Below are positions 46,026 through 57,269 of a stretch of 64,000 nt of DNA, piece by piece. The first letter of the stretch is position 1. Each line of letters starts with the position of its first letter. A program made the position numbers and the translations under genes. This DNA is from Linum tenue (taxonomy: Eukaryota > Streptophyta > Magnoliopsida > Malpighiales > Linaceae), in contig CAMGYJ010000011.1 in the NCBI GenBank assembly GCA_946122785.1, forward strand, positions 38,776,513 through 38,840,512. Direction: 5' to 3'. The notes beneath the pieces were generated by a model. That model did not search any database, had not been told where the DNA came from, and saw only the letters and a program-made list of their open reading frames with translations.

Positions 46026-47390
46026 CTTTCTTTTTCAACTGCGAGAAATGGCCAGGCCTCAGATGCACTACACACCAAATTTATCAATCAGGACACATCG
46101 CACCGCAGAAAGTTAAGATCATTCGTCTGATCAGCTTATCACTATTTTTCAGATATATGGATTGACGAGGAAAGGAATTGATTGCGTAAAAATTCAATTT
46201 GGTCAGAGGAATTGAGGTAGCCTAAACGAAATTTGGCAAAGAAGAAAAGGTTTGAGTATCGGCCATTTATTCTGTTTTGGCTCACGTTTGATATGGGCTT
46301 CAAAATCTTGCATCTCGCCAACAAGGATGTTGGAGTCGGGCCCATCGACCAAGCCGAAAACATAAAATCACAAAGTCAAAGAGTGTTCACTTCTTGTTGC
46401 TTAGATTGATTGCCCGAAAAGACTCCCCAACTAGTGACTATAGATGAAACCCAAACGGGATTCGATATTTCGATTAGTTGAACCCGACTTTTGATCGGCT
46501 TTCGCGGCCGAACTATTTGATCGGTGTGACACCGACCAACCTACGGCGCCATGCACCAATATCCCGATGTAATCTTCTGCTTTACTACCAAACCCAGATG
46601 ACACTTGTCAAAGAAAACACAGAGCAAAGCGCTGGACTAAGCATTTCGTCGAGCAGTTAAAATGCATTACGATTATCTTCTTTCTTTGTTTTGTTTGGAG
46701 TCCAAGAAAAGGGAAATTCAAAGATGAGGGCCGCCTAACCTTGGGATAGCAAGAAACCACGAGAAGCCAAAATTCGCCGGCGAATATGCAGGAGCTGAAA
46801 CCTGATTCATTTTAAGACGAAGAAAGTGGGATTAGTCCAAAGTATGGCCACATACAGATATACAAATTATAGCTCAAGAATCAAGCAGACAGCTTGGAAA
46901 AGAAGCTTTCGATTATTTGATGTGGGTCGCGGAATTCATCGGCGGTAGGTTCCGATGACGATGAAATTCAAAATAGAACAGAGACCGATGGAAGGAATGG
47001 AGGGCTTCCCGTCTTGTACCTTTGTCGTCGGAGGGGAAAAGAAACTAATGAGTATAATCTGCTACGCGAGAAGTCGGTGTTAACTTAATAAAAGCACAGC
47101 AACTGAACAAGCAATCAGCATTCGGCAAAGCGAAAGCGAAAGGAGGAAGAAAAAGATGAGAATCGCCTCTTGATGTTGGGTACGTGGGGACCACCATCAA
47201 TCGTACTTAAATTAACTTTTTATTCACTGTGTGCCCAGAATTTCGCAAGTATGGTTGTTTGATTCACTAACTTTTTACTTTCTCTCTCTCGATCCCTAAA
47301 CAAACTGGAAAGTTCACACAAGGGACTGTACGAAGAAACTTGAGTTAGAACTTAGAACTCAGCCATGATAGGTATTGTTACTATCTATAC
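46026..47390 (-). other. Leader and promoter region of the AMMECR1-domain gene
   Basis: No other gene is supported. The region up to about 47130 may include spliced leader. Frames here are short and appear incidental. Confidence 0.45.
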
Positions 47391-47405
47391 ATTCAAGCAG
47401 ACCAC

Positions 47406-50400
47406 TTTTTTTTTACTGACAAAAGATAATCTTGTATTGATATCAAAAAAGATAATTACATCTTGGAAATCAGCCAGGCCTGATAATTAAAGACACGATT
47501 TATGATCGGGTACAAAAAGAGGGCTTTCCTAGCCACCAGATGGGCTACTCTATTACTACTCCGACCTACAAATCGAACCATCAAACCAGGATGGATGCGA
47601 AAATAATGCAAGACCTCTTCCAGAACAGCACCACCCGATTATCTCTGACATCCCCTTGATTGAGTTTATCAATGATCACCTTCGCATCACCTTCAAATTG
47701 GACATTAGTGAAGCTATTCGCCAGACACTATAATACCGCCTCCCTAAGAACCAGTAGCTCCACTGTCATCGGATCTTCCAATAGAGGAAACTGGACGCCC
47801 TTTACCAGAAGGACCTCCCTATCAGAGGATAACAGGACAATTCCATCAGCCGAATGCGACCCTGGCCGACCCGTCCCATCCCACATACACACGACCCCCC
47901 AGTCTCGCCCAGCTCCATACCTTCCCCCAAAGGGACCGAAGGCTGGAAAACCTTATCCAGCGGAAGTCGAACCCATTCCTCATATTGCTGATGAAACTGA
48001 CGCATTAAGGCAGGGAACCCAAACTGTTTGCCTTCAAAGACCACCCAGTTACGGGAGCGCCAAATCCGTCAAAGGATAGCAACCACTGCCATGAACAGCT
48101 GGGGTTGGTGAATCAAGTCCATCAACTTTTTAAGAAACAATGGGAATGTGTGCCGAGGCAAACCCTCCCCTACGTACTCCAGTCCTGAGTAATCGCACAA
48201 AGCTCGCGCCACTGGGCAGTCAAGAAACAAATGCTCCATCATTTCCGGACTGTCCAAGAAAACTGGACATCTGGGGAGCACAGGAACTCGCTTGCTAATA
48301 AGGGCCTCAGTAGTTGGTAAGATTCGATTAAGAATCTGCCAGACAAAGACTTTTAGCTTTGGGGGGATATTTGCATTCCATAAACGGATCCAGCTCGCTT
48401 TATCCATCCAACTAATCGTGGCCTTCCAGCCATCTCTCCGCTTGTCTAAAGCAACAACTAGATGGTAAGCAGATTTGACAGAGAACAACCCATCCGTCGT
48501 ATCATGCCAAATTAACTTGTCCTCCACATTCTGACGAGGAAGAGGAATCGCTTTTATGGCCCTACAAGAGGGAGGATCAAACCACTAACTCAGTTTTTGG
48601 TCATCCCACCGCCCTTCCCCCTGGCAGATGACATCCTCTACAGGTGGATCACCACCCTCCGGAATGATCATAGGATTAAATACCGGGGGATCAAGTTGGA
48701 GTTGCGGGATCCAATTGGAATTCAGCAAAGAAGCAGATTTCCCATTACCAATTTGCCACCTTAATCCCTTCTCTAATAACTGACGCCCAAACAGAATACT
48801 CTGCCATCCCCAAGAGGGCCGAGAGCGGGCCGTAGCTTTCAAGAACGTCCCATTTGGGAAATACTTGCCTTTGTATACCTGAGCGAGAAGGGAATGCGGT
48901 TCCGTAAGGATGCGCCAGCCAATTTTGGCTAGGAGCGACTGATTAAATTGTTCAAACCGACAAAATCCCATCCCTCCATCGTGCTTACTTCTGCACATAT
49001 TCCGCCAGGACATCCACCGAACCCGAGGGTGGCCCTCAGCATCACCCCACCAGAATCGCGACACATGCTTGTCCAGAAGACGACATAGGGAGACAGGAAG
49101 CTTAAAACAAGACATAACGTGCAGAGGCAACGCAAGGGCAATCGATTTGATCAGCGTTTCCTTAGCCGCCCAGGATAACGTCCGCTGTTTCCACCCCTGG
49201 AGGCGTTCAATTAACTTAGCCTCCAAGAACCGGAACGTCGCCATTTTAGACCGAGCAATCAGCGTAGGTAGGCCCAGATACTTATCATGGACCCCTACTG
49301 CTCCCACCCCCAGCACTGCCGCCAGGAATTCCTGATCCTCTCGCACAATATTCTTGCTGAAGCATACCGCAGATTTAGCCAAGTTTATCCTCTGACCACT
49401 CAGTTCATCATATTTATTTAGGACTACCATCAGATTCTCACATTCCTGAAGGGTTCCTTGTAAAAATAAGTATGAGTCATCTGCAAAAAACAAATGCGAG
49501 ATCCTAGGGGCCCGGGGAGCAACTTTTACACCCTCAAGCCTCTTTTCAGCAATAGCCTTCCGAAGAAGGGCCGAAAAAACTTCCGTACAAATTACAAAAA
49601 GGAGAGGGGAGAGAGGATCGCCTTGTCGCAACCCCCTAGAAGGGGAAAAGTAGCCCGACGGAGCCCCGTTCATAAGGACTGAGAACGAGGATGACCTGAG
49701 GCACTCATGAATCCAACCCTGCCAGACAGAAATAAAGCCCATCTTGTCTAGGACTGCGAGAAGAAAAGGTCATTCGACCCTATCATAGGCCTTTTCCATG
49801 TCAACCTTTAAGGCCATGTACCCTTTCTTGCCTCGCGTCTTAATTTTCAAGTAGTGCATTAACTCATGTCCCAGGAGGATACTGTCCACAATCCGACGCT
49901 CCCGTATAAAGGCATTCTGGCCTTCTGAGATGATTTGTGGGAGGATGCATGCCAGTCTTTCCATCATGATCTTAGTGATCACTTTATAGACAAACTGACA
50001 TAAACTGATTGGACGTAATTGTCTCATAGTTTCCACATTCTCCACTTTTGGGATCAACGTAAGCCAAGTATGGTTGAAACTGCGCAGCATCCTACTTGTA
50101 GCAAAGAAGGAACAAACCGCATTGATAACCGATGGACCCACGATATCCCAAAAGGCCTTAAAAACTTCTTGTGAAACCATCCTAACCGGGAGCCCGCTTA
50201 GATCCCATAGCAAAGACCATTTTTCGCACCTCCTCAGGGAGCACCTCAGCAGTAAGGGTGGCGTTCATTGTTGGAGCAACACTCCGGGCAATTGGTAGAG
50301 CCGCCACCCGCTCAGCCATGTTCTCCACATGGTTCTCAGTGGTAAAGAGATGCTGATAAAAGGAATTCGCCACACCAGCCTTCCCCGGTTCATCAGTGAC

Positions 50401-51131
50401 CCACACCCCCTCATCATTTCAGAGACCCTCCACAAAGTTCTTTTTTCGGCGGGTCATGGTCACTGTATGAAAATACGAAGTATTCTTGTCACCCTTTTTT
50501 AGCCAATTGACCCTGGATTTCTACTGCCAGTACAGCTCCTCTGCCTCCCATTGCCGGCTCAATTCCACTTCTAACACCCGGACCGCCTCCCAATCGATTG
50601 GATGAGAACCTTTTATCCGCTCAATTTTGCCCTGTAAAGTATTAATATTCCGTAAAGAATTGGTAGTCCCAGCCCGACTCCAATCATATAACAAGTGTCG
50701 TAGCCTCTTGAGACGTTCCCAAAGGCAGAACATAGGAGTACCCTGAACATCCTCTTTCCAAACATAACTAACCATTGCTCTAACCTCCGGGTTATCCGCC
50801 CAGCGAGCATCAAACCTAAACAGGGGGCGGCAATTTCTGGCATAGGATTTATCGGAGAGAAGAAGAGCCCGATGATCAGACCCTTGATCAGTAAAATGCT
50901 TGACCAAGGTCTCCGGGAATCGGTCCATCCAAGGCTGGGAGCAAATGGCCCTATCCAGACGTTCAAGGATACAAGCTGCACCCATCCTCTTATTAGTCCA
51001 GGTGAACTGGTCCCCAAGGAATCCTGGATGATGGAGCCCCATCTCGTGAATAAAATCACGTAGGCTATTCGCCTGAGTAGCGTTCCAAGGGTTACCACCA
51101 TCCTTCTCACTCTCATGAAGTGTAGTGTTAA
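47406..51131 (-). mobile_element. 5'-truncated L1-type LINE (3.7 kb)
   Basis: The 15-bp target duplication ATTCAAGCAGACCAC lies at 47391-47405 and 51132-51146. The 3' end abuts the left copy with a poly(A) tail, seen as a T run at 47406-47414. Truncation begins within the endonuclease domain. The insertion is antisense to element E and in the same direction as the AMMECR1-domain gene. Confidence 0.93.
47440..51131 (-). pseudogene. LINE ORF2: endonuclease end, reverse transcriptase, zinc region, RNase H
   Basis: From 51131 downward the translation gives the endonuclease C-terminal half (FNTTLHESEKDGG, FTWTNKR, DRAICSQPW, GSDHRALLLS). The reverse transcriptase follows in pieces: MRQLRPISLCQFVYKVI, AFIRERRIVDSILLGHE, KAYDRVE, GLRQGDPLSPLLF and the catalytic FADDSYLF. 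The zinc-binding region (near 48150-48520: SVKSAYHLV, WNANIPPKLKVFVWQ) and an RNase H-like tail (VQFEGDAKVIIDKLNQGD, near 47650-47705) end it. Stops at about 48584, 49770 and 50420 and frameshifts inactivate it. Confidence 0.9.
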
Positions 51132-51251
51132 ATTCAAGCAGACCACCTATCAGAAGAAATCCAACCCCTTTATCAGATTGTCACGACAAGAACTCGATTT
51201 GAGTGTAGTTAGCCATGCGATGGCGTATCTTGCGCAAAATACGAACAATTC

Positions 51252-52642
51252 GATTGTGGTCACTGAAAATACTAAAATATTCATGTTTGGTCACTAAAAG
51301 AATTTGATTCCATTCTTAGTCACTGGAAGTGCTTAACATTTCACAATTGGTCACTCTCCGTTAGTTTCCGTCCATCTCCGTTAACACCGTTAATATTTTG
51401 CTGACGTGGCTAACACCAATGCTGATTCACCCAATTTTAACCTGCCATGTCATATAATTCGACCCGCCAAATAAGAAAATCCCCACACAATCCAACCAAA
51501 CCACATAACCCGACCCTGCCTCTCCTCTTATTTTTCTTCCAATTGAAATCTCCACTCGGTTTCATATTCTCCTTATGTTGCCGTCTCATCAATCATCATC
51601 GTGGGAGTTTCTATTGGATGAGGAATCAGACTTGGTCTTAGATAGATTCAAGAAATCTCTCTCAACCACAATATGAACAACCAAACCCATCTTGAATTGA
51701 GCGGAGAAGACAATTTTTTTTCCCTTTTGGCCAAACCCCAGAGCATACCACGATTGGGAGCTCTTGAGGTTTTGCTGACGCGGGAGGAAAAAAGAATCAG
51801 GAGCATAGCATACCATGATTGGAGATCTGGTATGCGATTAAGGATCTAGAGAGGCGATCTTCTAACGATTTACCAACGGCGGTGGAGGATTTTCTGGTAG
51901 ATCTTCTTCTTGGCCAGTTGTCACTGCTTTCTTCTCGTCTTTGCCTCTTTTAAAGCTTCTGTGAAACCTCGATACTGAAACGTTTGATCTGTGTGTTGTG
52001 GTGATTCGCGGCTCTCATCGAGATGGCATAGCAGCTCCCTGCACTCATGTTCACCCCGTAGAATCTAGATCCGTCGACGATGTCTGCGGACGAGATGCAG
52101 AGGTGGAAAGACGGTGGGTTCACAAAATTGGTTGGTGTTGTGATTCGATGACTCTAGTACAGATTCAAGAAGTGCTTGGTGATGATTAATGAATCGGTAA
52201 GCTGAGAATGGGAGAAACGAGAGCTGCAAGTGGATTTAGGGTTTCAAGTGGAGTGGAATAGAGGAAGAAGAAGGGGCACGATGAAGAAGAACAAGGCTGG
52301 TCATGGACTAATTTTGCAGAAAAGGGTGGAGGAAGAGTCTAGGGAAGAAGGAGATGGATCGAGAAAAGCAGCCCCATGTTTCTTCATTTTTTAATTTTAT
52401 TGGCTTGTTCTTAGGTCAACTCGTATCATGGGTTCACGAGTCGGGTCTCCTTTTTTTCCGGGTTAAATCAGGCTAACTTGGCAATTGTGTTAGTCACGTC
52501 AGCAGATAACAGACTCAGTTAGTGGAGACTAACGGAGAGTAACCAATCGTGAAACGTTAAGCACTTCCAGTGACCATGAATGGAATAAAATTCTTGTGAT
52601 CAAATGTGAATATTTTAGCACTTCCAATGACCAACCTTGCAA
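51252..52642. mobile_element. DNA transposon with long (about 160 bp) inverted termini
   Basis: 51252-51418 and 52484-52642 are inverted copies at roughly 80% identity by eye (TGGTCACTG, TAAAATATTCA, GTCACTGGAAGTGCTTAAC, CTCTCCGTTAG, GCTGACGTG blocks). Long termini suggest a Mutator-like element; the outer left border and target duplication are unclear. The 1.06-kb interior contains moderately GC-rich segments (51850-52150) but no intact ORF. It could be captured gene sequence. Confidence 0.7.
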
Positions 52643-53831
52643 TTAACTCCTAAAATATCATTCATAAAGTTCAGATAAGGGGTAACTATTGATTTGCCTA
52701 AGAGCAATCCACCAACTCAACCTTTCCAACCATGGATACAAGCACAGTGAATTTGTCTATGGAGACGGCAAGCATTTGTCAAACATCAAGCTGGAACAAG
52801 TACCATATAAGTTCTTTCTACCCATTTCAGCAATCTGTACAGAAAACAAGGCATTCTCTATCATCACCAATCAGGAACAAGAAGACTGCACTTCAGTGTA
52901 CGTATCATGAAAAAGTATAAAGCCACAGAGCCCCATAGAGTGCTGCTACATAAAAGAAGTCAACTGTTGAGCTGGAACTTCATCGTTAAACCTTAAGTTA
53001 GTTTCAAAATGGCCGTTCCTGATTTTCCAAGTCAGCCTTGCATATCTTCCCACAACTCTGAGCCAGAACTCTGACATAACATTGGCTTACTCGAGGAAAT
53101 ACAAAACCTGCACATATTAAGCTTTCCTATCAGAAACCAGTAATCAAAACCACCTGCAATCAGAAAGTTAAACAAGAGCCAAATAAGAAATAACTTCTGC
53201 GGTGCAGAATGACACCTTCGTTTCCAGTACGCAAAAAGATTATGAATCCACTATTACAAAAACTTACGTCACCAGGAAGCTGGGAGCATGAGAACATAAG
53301 CCCTACTGCACAAGTCACCGCACCCAACAAAGCTTTTGTATCTCCTCATAATAAACAACAAAGATTCAATCGAGAGTAATTAACAGTTAGCACTACTATT
53401 TATGATTACGACAGCTTGGCTACAGAAGAACGGAAGATTCGGCACATTATTTCAAAAGAAGAGAGAGATACCATACAAGAAAATGCATAAGTTTTTCAGT
53501 CAGAATAAGGAAGCAATAATTGTTGGGCGCATTCAGAATATTGGTCTTGACAATGGAGAGCAGCAAAACCTGAAGACCATTATAGAAATAATTGGGGATG
53601 ATAGTAACACATAGGTCTATGGGGCAATCAATTCAATACACACCATCTTCCTCCTTTTCGTTATTGTGAATATTGAGAACATAAAGATTTTAAAAACCAG
53701 CAATACTTTGCCCAAAACGTTACACTAACGACAATCAGGAGCAAGCAGCTACTCGACTTAAATAACGAATTGATGTGGTGGTCTGAAAGAATCACCAGGG
53801 TCTGGAGACATGTGAACTAAACCAGCTTCCA
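52643..53831 (-). other. Region downstream of the 48-codon ORF
   Basis: No other gene is supported. It may include 3' untranslated sequence of the small minus-strand gene. Confidence 0.4.
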
Positions 53832-53978
53832 TCAACCAATAATGAATGGGCCAATATCTCCAGTTCTGAGGGAGTGGGCAACCTCGTCGGCAACATTTAA
53901 GCAAGATGAGACCCATCCAACAAGCGCCAACCAAACCATCTGGAGCACAAACAGAGTCGAACTCCACTGCATTGCCAT
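53832..53978 (-). CDS. Possible small membrane-targeted protein (48 aa)
   Basis: The minus-strand ATG at 53978-53976 opens 48 codons. Residues 1-27 (MAMQWSSTLFVLQMVWLALV onward) form a hydrophobic signal-peptide or membrane segment. The tail ADEVAHSLRTGDIGPF is polar and looks protein-like rather than random. 5'-UTR-like sequence lies about 1 kb upstream (54900-55060), so the coding exon would be preceded by leader introns. I cannot name the family. An overlapping 70-codon frame (53758-53967) is the alternative; I prefer this one for its hydrophobic N-terminus and upstream Met. Confidence 0.5.
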   Translation of the reverse strand: MAMQWSSTLFVLQMVWLALVGWVSSCLNVADEVAHSLRTGDIGPFIIG

Positions 53979-55173
53979 TTTTTTACCCTTCTTCCTCTTA
54001 TGAATCTCTCTAGTTCTTAATCTGGTTTTTCTTCCCTTAACCCTCAGACACAGATTTCAAAGTTTTTGAAGAAAACAAGGGTGATCAAAGGTAATAGTAT
54101 AAGCCAGTTGAAAGCTGAACCCTGCCATTTTCACCTGCAACAGGAGAGCCATTATCTCTGTTAACAAAGTACACTTTCTTCAACTGCAAAATGAAGAGAA
54201 TCAAAGAAGAGATACCTTCTTTAATAGACACTACATCCATAATCATATAATCAAACCCCATTGATAAAGTTAAGAGAGATATTATAAAAAAACAGACAAG
54301 TAGACGACTACCTTAAGCTAATTCAGTCAACTTTCAGTAGTCTACAGTCTGCAGTCTACACAGAGATGATCTGCAGTATATAAAAACATGGAATGTTCAA
54401 TCAAATGAATGACCGGGGGGAACCAGCCTGATAGAAATTATAGCAGGCAGCAGCTTTACCCTAGTCAGTACACCTGGCCAAGTGTTGACCTACTGGAAAA
54501 GTGAATCATGTCTCGGAAAGAACTAAGCCAAACTTTAAACAACAGTTTGTTTTCTTCGGGCTAATTGAACCTTTTTATGTTGCTTTCCATAGCAGGGTTG
54601 GTAGTGCCTCCTAACAAATCTTCTATTGGGGGATCATACCAATCCACTCACTCCAGCCCAAATAACAAGCATGTATTCACGTTATGGAGATCCAACAGAA
54701 CCGCTCTCAGTCTATAGTCTATACCTAACCACTTCCATGAGCAATTCAATGCAAGCAATTCAGGTCTGATTGGAAAACCTTGCTGGAAAAGGAGAGCACG
54801 CTACGAATTCACAACCACAGCGAGAGCGAGAACTGAATTGGAAGAAATTAGAGGTGATTGAGATCATGATTTCCCGAGGTTATGAATGTCTTACCGTCGG
54901 CAGGAATAGGAAGAAGGAGAAGAGCTATGGCGTAGACGAAACCTTCAGCTGAAGAAGGATCGAGCTGGACAGAGACGCAGTAAGGAAGAGCTCAGTTTCT
55001 CCGGTGGCGATATGAGAGAAGGGAGACCTGGAGAGGCGGTGTGAATGTTCCACCTTCTCCTTAACTAAACGTTCTCGCCTCTCGGTTCTCCCTTGCCACC
55101 TGGTCCCTTAACGGCCCAAACGCCGTTTTTTCTTCTTTTTCCATTTTTTTCCGAAAACTACAAAAGCAATGAA
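53979..55173 (-). other. Probable leader introns and promoter of the small gene
   Basis: CT-rich, exon-like sequence on the minus strand at about 54920-55060 could be a first leader exon. The rest shows no coding potential. Confidence 0.35.
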
Positions 55174-55181
55174 GAGCTAAT

Positions 55182-55774
55182 TAGGGATTGGCAACCAAAT
55201 CCATGGTTGCATGTATCTAACCACCTTAAATACAGTTAATACAGTTAACGTGGAGAATTCCCCGCTTTGACTGGGTATGGGGCGAATAATTTCTCGCATT
55301 GACTGGGTCAGATGCGAGCATGGGTAAAACCGCAAAAAAAGTTGATGGGTATGTGATGAGTATGATTTGGACTCACCCGCCTCATACTCATACCCAAATC
55401 CGCCCCACCAAGGATATTATATTATATGCATAACATATAAGGAGTCTATTGTAACTTGTCAATGAAACGAAGGGTAATTGAAAGAAAAACCAAAGTTAAA
55501 ATGTAATTGATTGAAACCAAACCGTAATTTCATCATCTTGTGTATTAGATCCATAATTTTGGGCGGGTGGTATCCTATTTGTCATCACATTCTTTTATTA
55601 ATTTAATAGTGAGTAGTTGATGGGCGGGTATTACCCAAAGGTATCCGAAAACCACGGGTATGGGGATGGGTTTGTAAGACCTTCCACTGCATGGGTATGT
55701 AGCGGGTATGAGTTTGGGTATTTGGAAATGGGGATGAGGTTGGTTTAGGCAAACCCACCTCATTGTCATCCCTA
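55182..55774. mobile_element. hAT-type MITE (593 bp)
   Basis: Termini TAGGGATTGGCAACC and CATTGTCATCCCTA. Perfect 8-bp target duplication GAGCTAAT (55174-55181, 55775-55782). The interior holds GGGTATGGGGATGGG-type motifs. Confidence 0.9.
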
Positions 55775-55782
55775 GAGCTAAT

Positions 55783-56560
55783 TAGTAATTACGAAATTTT
55801 CCTCAACCGGACCGAATGTTGAACTTGAAAAGATAGTTGTTGATGGTTTAACGATCGATCATTATGCAATTGTTGATTACATATTGACGTAATCATTCAT
55901 GCGCTATATATAGCACACTAATTTAGAAGTGAAATTATCATAAATCATAAAAAAAAATTCAAATTCATATCATCTATCACCAAAAAGTTCTAACAAAGTA
56001 TTCAAACTATCTCACAAAATAAATCAAAACTCTTTCTTATTAAATTCAAGTCAGTAATAAGGTTGATAATTCGTTGGACAACATATAATTGATAAAGAGG
56101 CTGGAAAATGAAGAAAATAAAGCATAAATAAAATAAGTTATCAAGGTAGAATGATTTTAGTTTATGTTAAAGTTTTTTTATGATTAAAATTGTCAACCAA
56201 TGGACTAGTCAAAGCGAAGTGGTTCAACTGGTTTCATATCAAACTCTAAAAAATTGTCCGTCCCATCGTTAGCCGTTCAATCAAATGAACCGAACCGTTA
56301 TTATAATTAATTTAGTGGTTTTACATGCATCTGTTGATCTGGTTGTGTTCTTAAAAAAATGGTAATTACTAATTACAATATTTTTCCCCTTTCAAAAATT
56401 CTTTTTTTCAGCACTTGTTCTATGCATAATTAACAAATAAGTCATCAGATGGTTTCACTAATCACATTCAAGTCCCCTACTAACCTAACCCCACTGGTTA
56501 AGGCACAAAACCGATAATACCCCCAAACTCCTTCCCGCCCATCCAATAGAACTTCTCCTG
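55783..56560. other. AT-rich intergenic region
   Basis: No gene or clear repeat. GGTTCAACTGGTTTCATATC near 56220 recalls degenerate transposon sequence but is not assignable. Confidence 0.5.
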
Positions 56561-57269
56561 TAAAGCGCCCACCATCTCCCGAACTTTCGCCTCTACGTCG
56601 TCGGAGCCGGCGCCGAGACCTCCTTCCTTTACATTATGTCACTCTCAATATGCATCACCAGCCGCCATCGGAAGCCACTCAGAGAAGATCAATGAGAGGA
56701 CTGGAGACGGAACGCGATTTTCGTGGAGTTTGCGGCGGTTGTTGATAGGTGGAGAGGAAAGACGGCGGGAAATTTGGAACAGCTCCGTTGATTTTCAATC
56801 GGGATGTCGTTTCAGGTAAATCTGATCTGAGTTTTCTCAGTCGCCACTCTTCATTCTCTACTTCAATCCCTAGCTTGGATCCGTTATTGAAGTTCTTGCC
56901 AGTGAATTCCGATTTCACATTCTGGCTAGCTAGTAACAATTAGTAACACTGACTTCTTCTTTTTGCTTATTGGGGACGAACCAAAGAGCTATGAGCCTAT
57001 GAGTAATATCGTTGGTTTGGTCTTTTGCCGGCGAGAAGGTTTTGTGGGAAGGAAGGGGATATTTTGGGTATTTTAGGAGCTCTATCATTAATTAATTATG
57101 ATTAATAGGAGGGTTGAAAAACTGTCATTAAGACCAATAACATTGGTCTCCGTGATGAGCACTGCCGCACTGGCCACCGCAGTGGCATCTAATTGCATTT
57201 TTCTTCGCAGATTAACCCTAATCTCACCTTCCTAAATAAACCAACTTGGCTCCCCAAGAAGGAAAGGAA
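56560..57269 (+). promoter_or_regulatory. Promoter and spliced leader of the NBS-LRR gene
   Basis: A donor (TTTCAG|GTAAAT, intron from 56816) and an acceptor (TTCTTCGCAG, ending 57210) suggest a 395-bp leader intron. Coding starts 59 nt after the acceptor. Inferred from signals only. Confidence 0.45.

Noticed and set aside
53758..53967. 70-codon frame overlapping the 48-codon ORF
   Set aside because: It starts inside the other frame and lacks an upstream Met with hydrophobic leader; kept only as an alternative.
57246..57269. Upstream extension of the NBS-LRR frame
   Set aside because: It begins with TTG, not ATG; the first ATG is at 57270 and gives the expected N-terminus.
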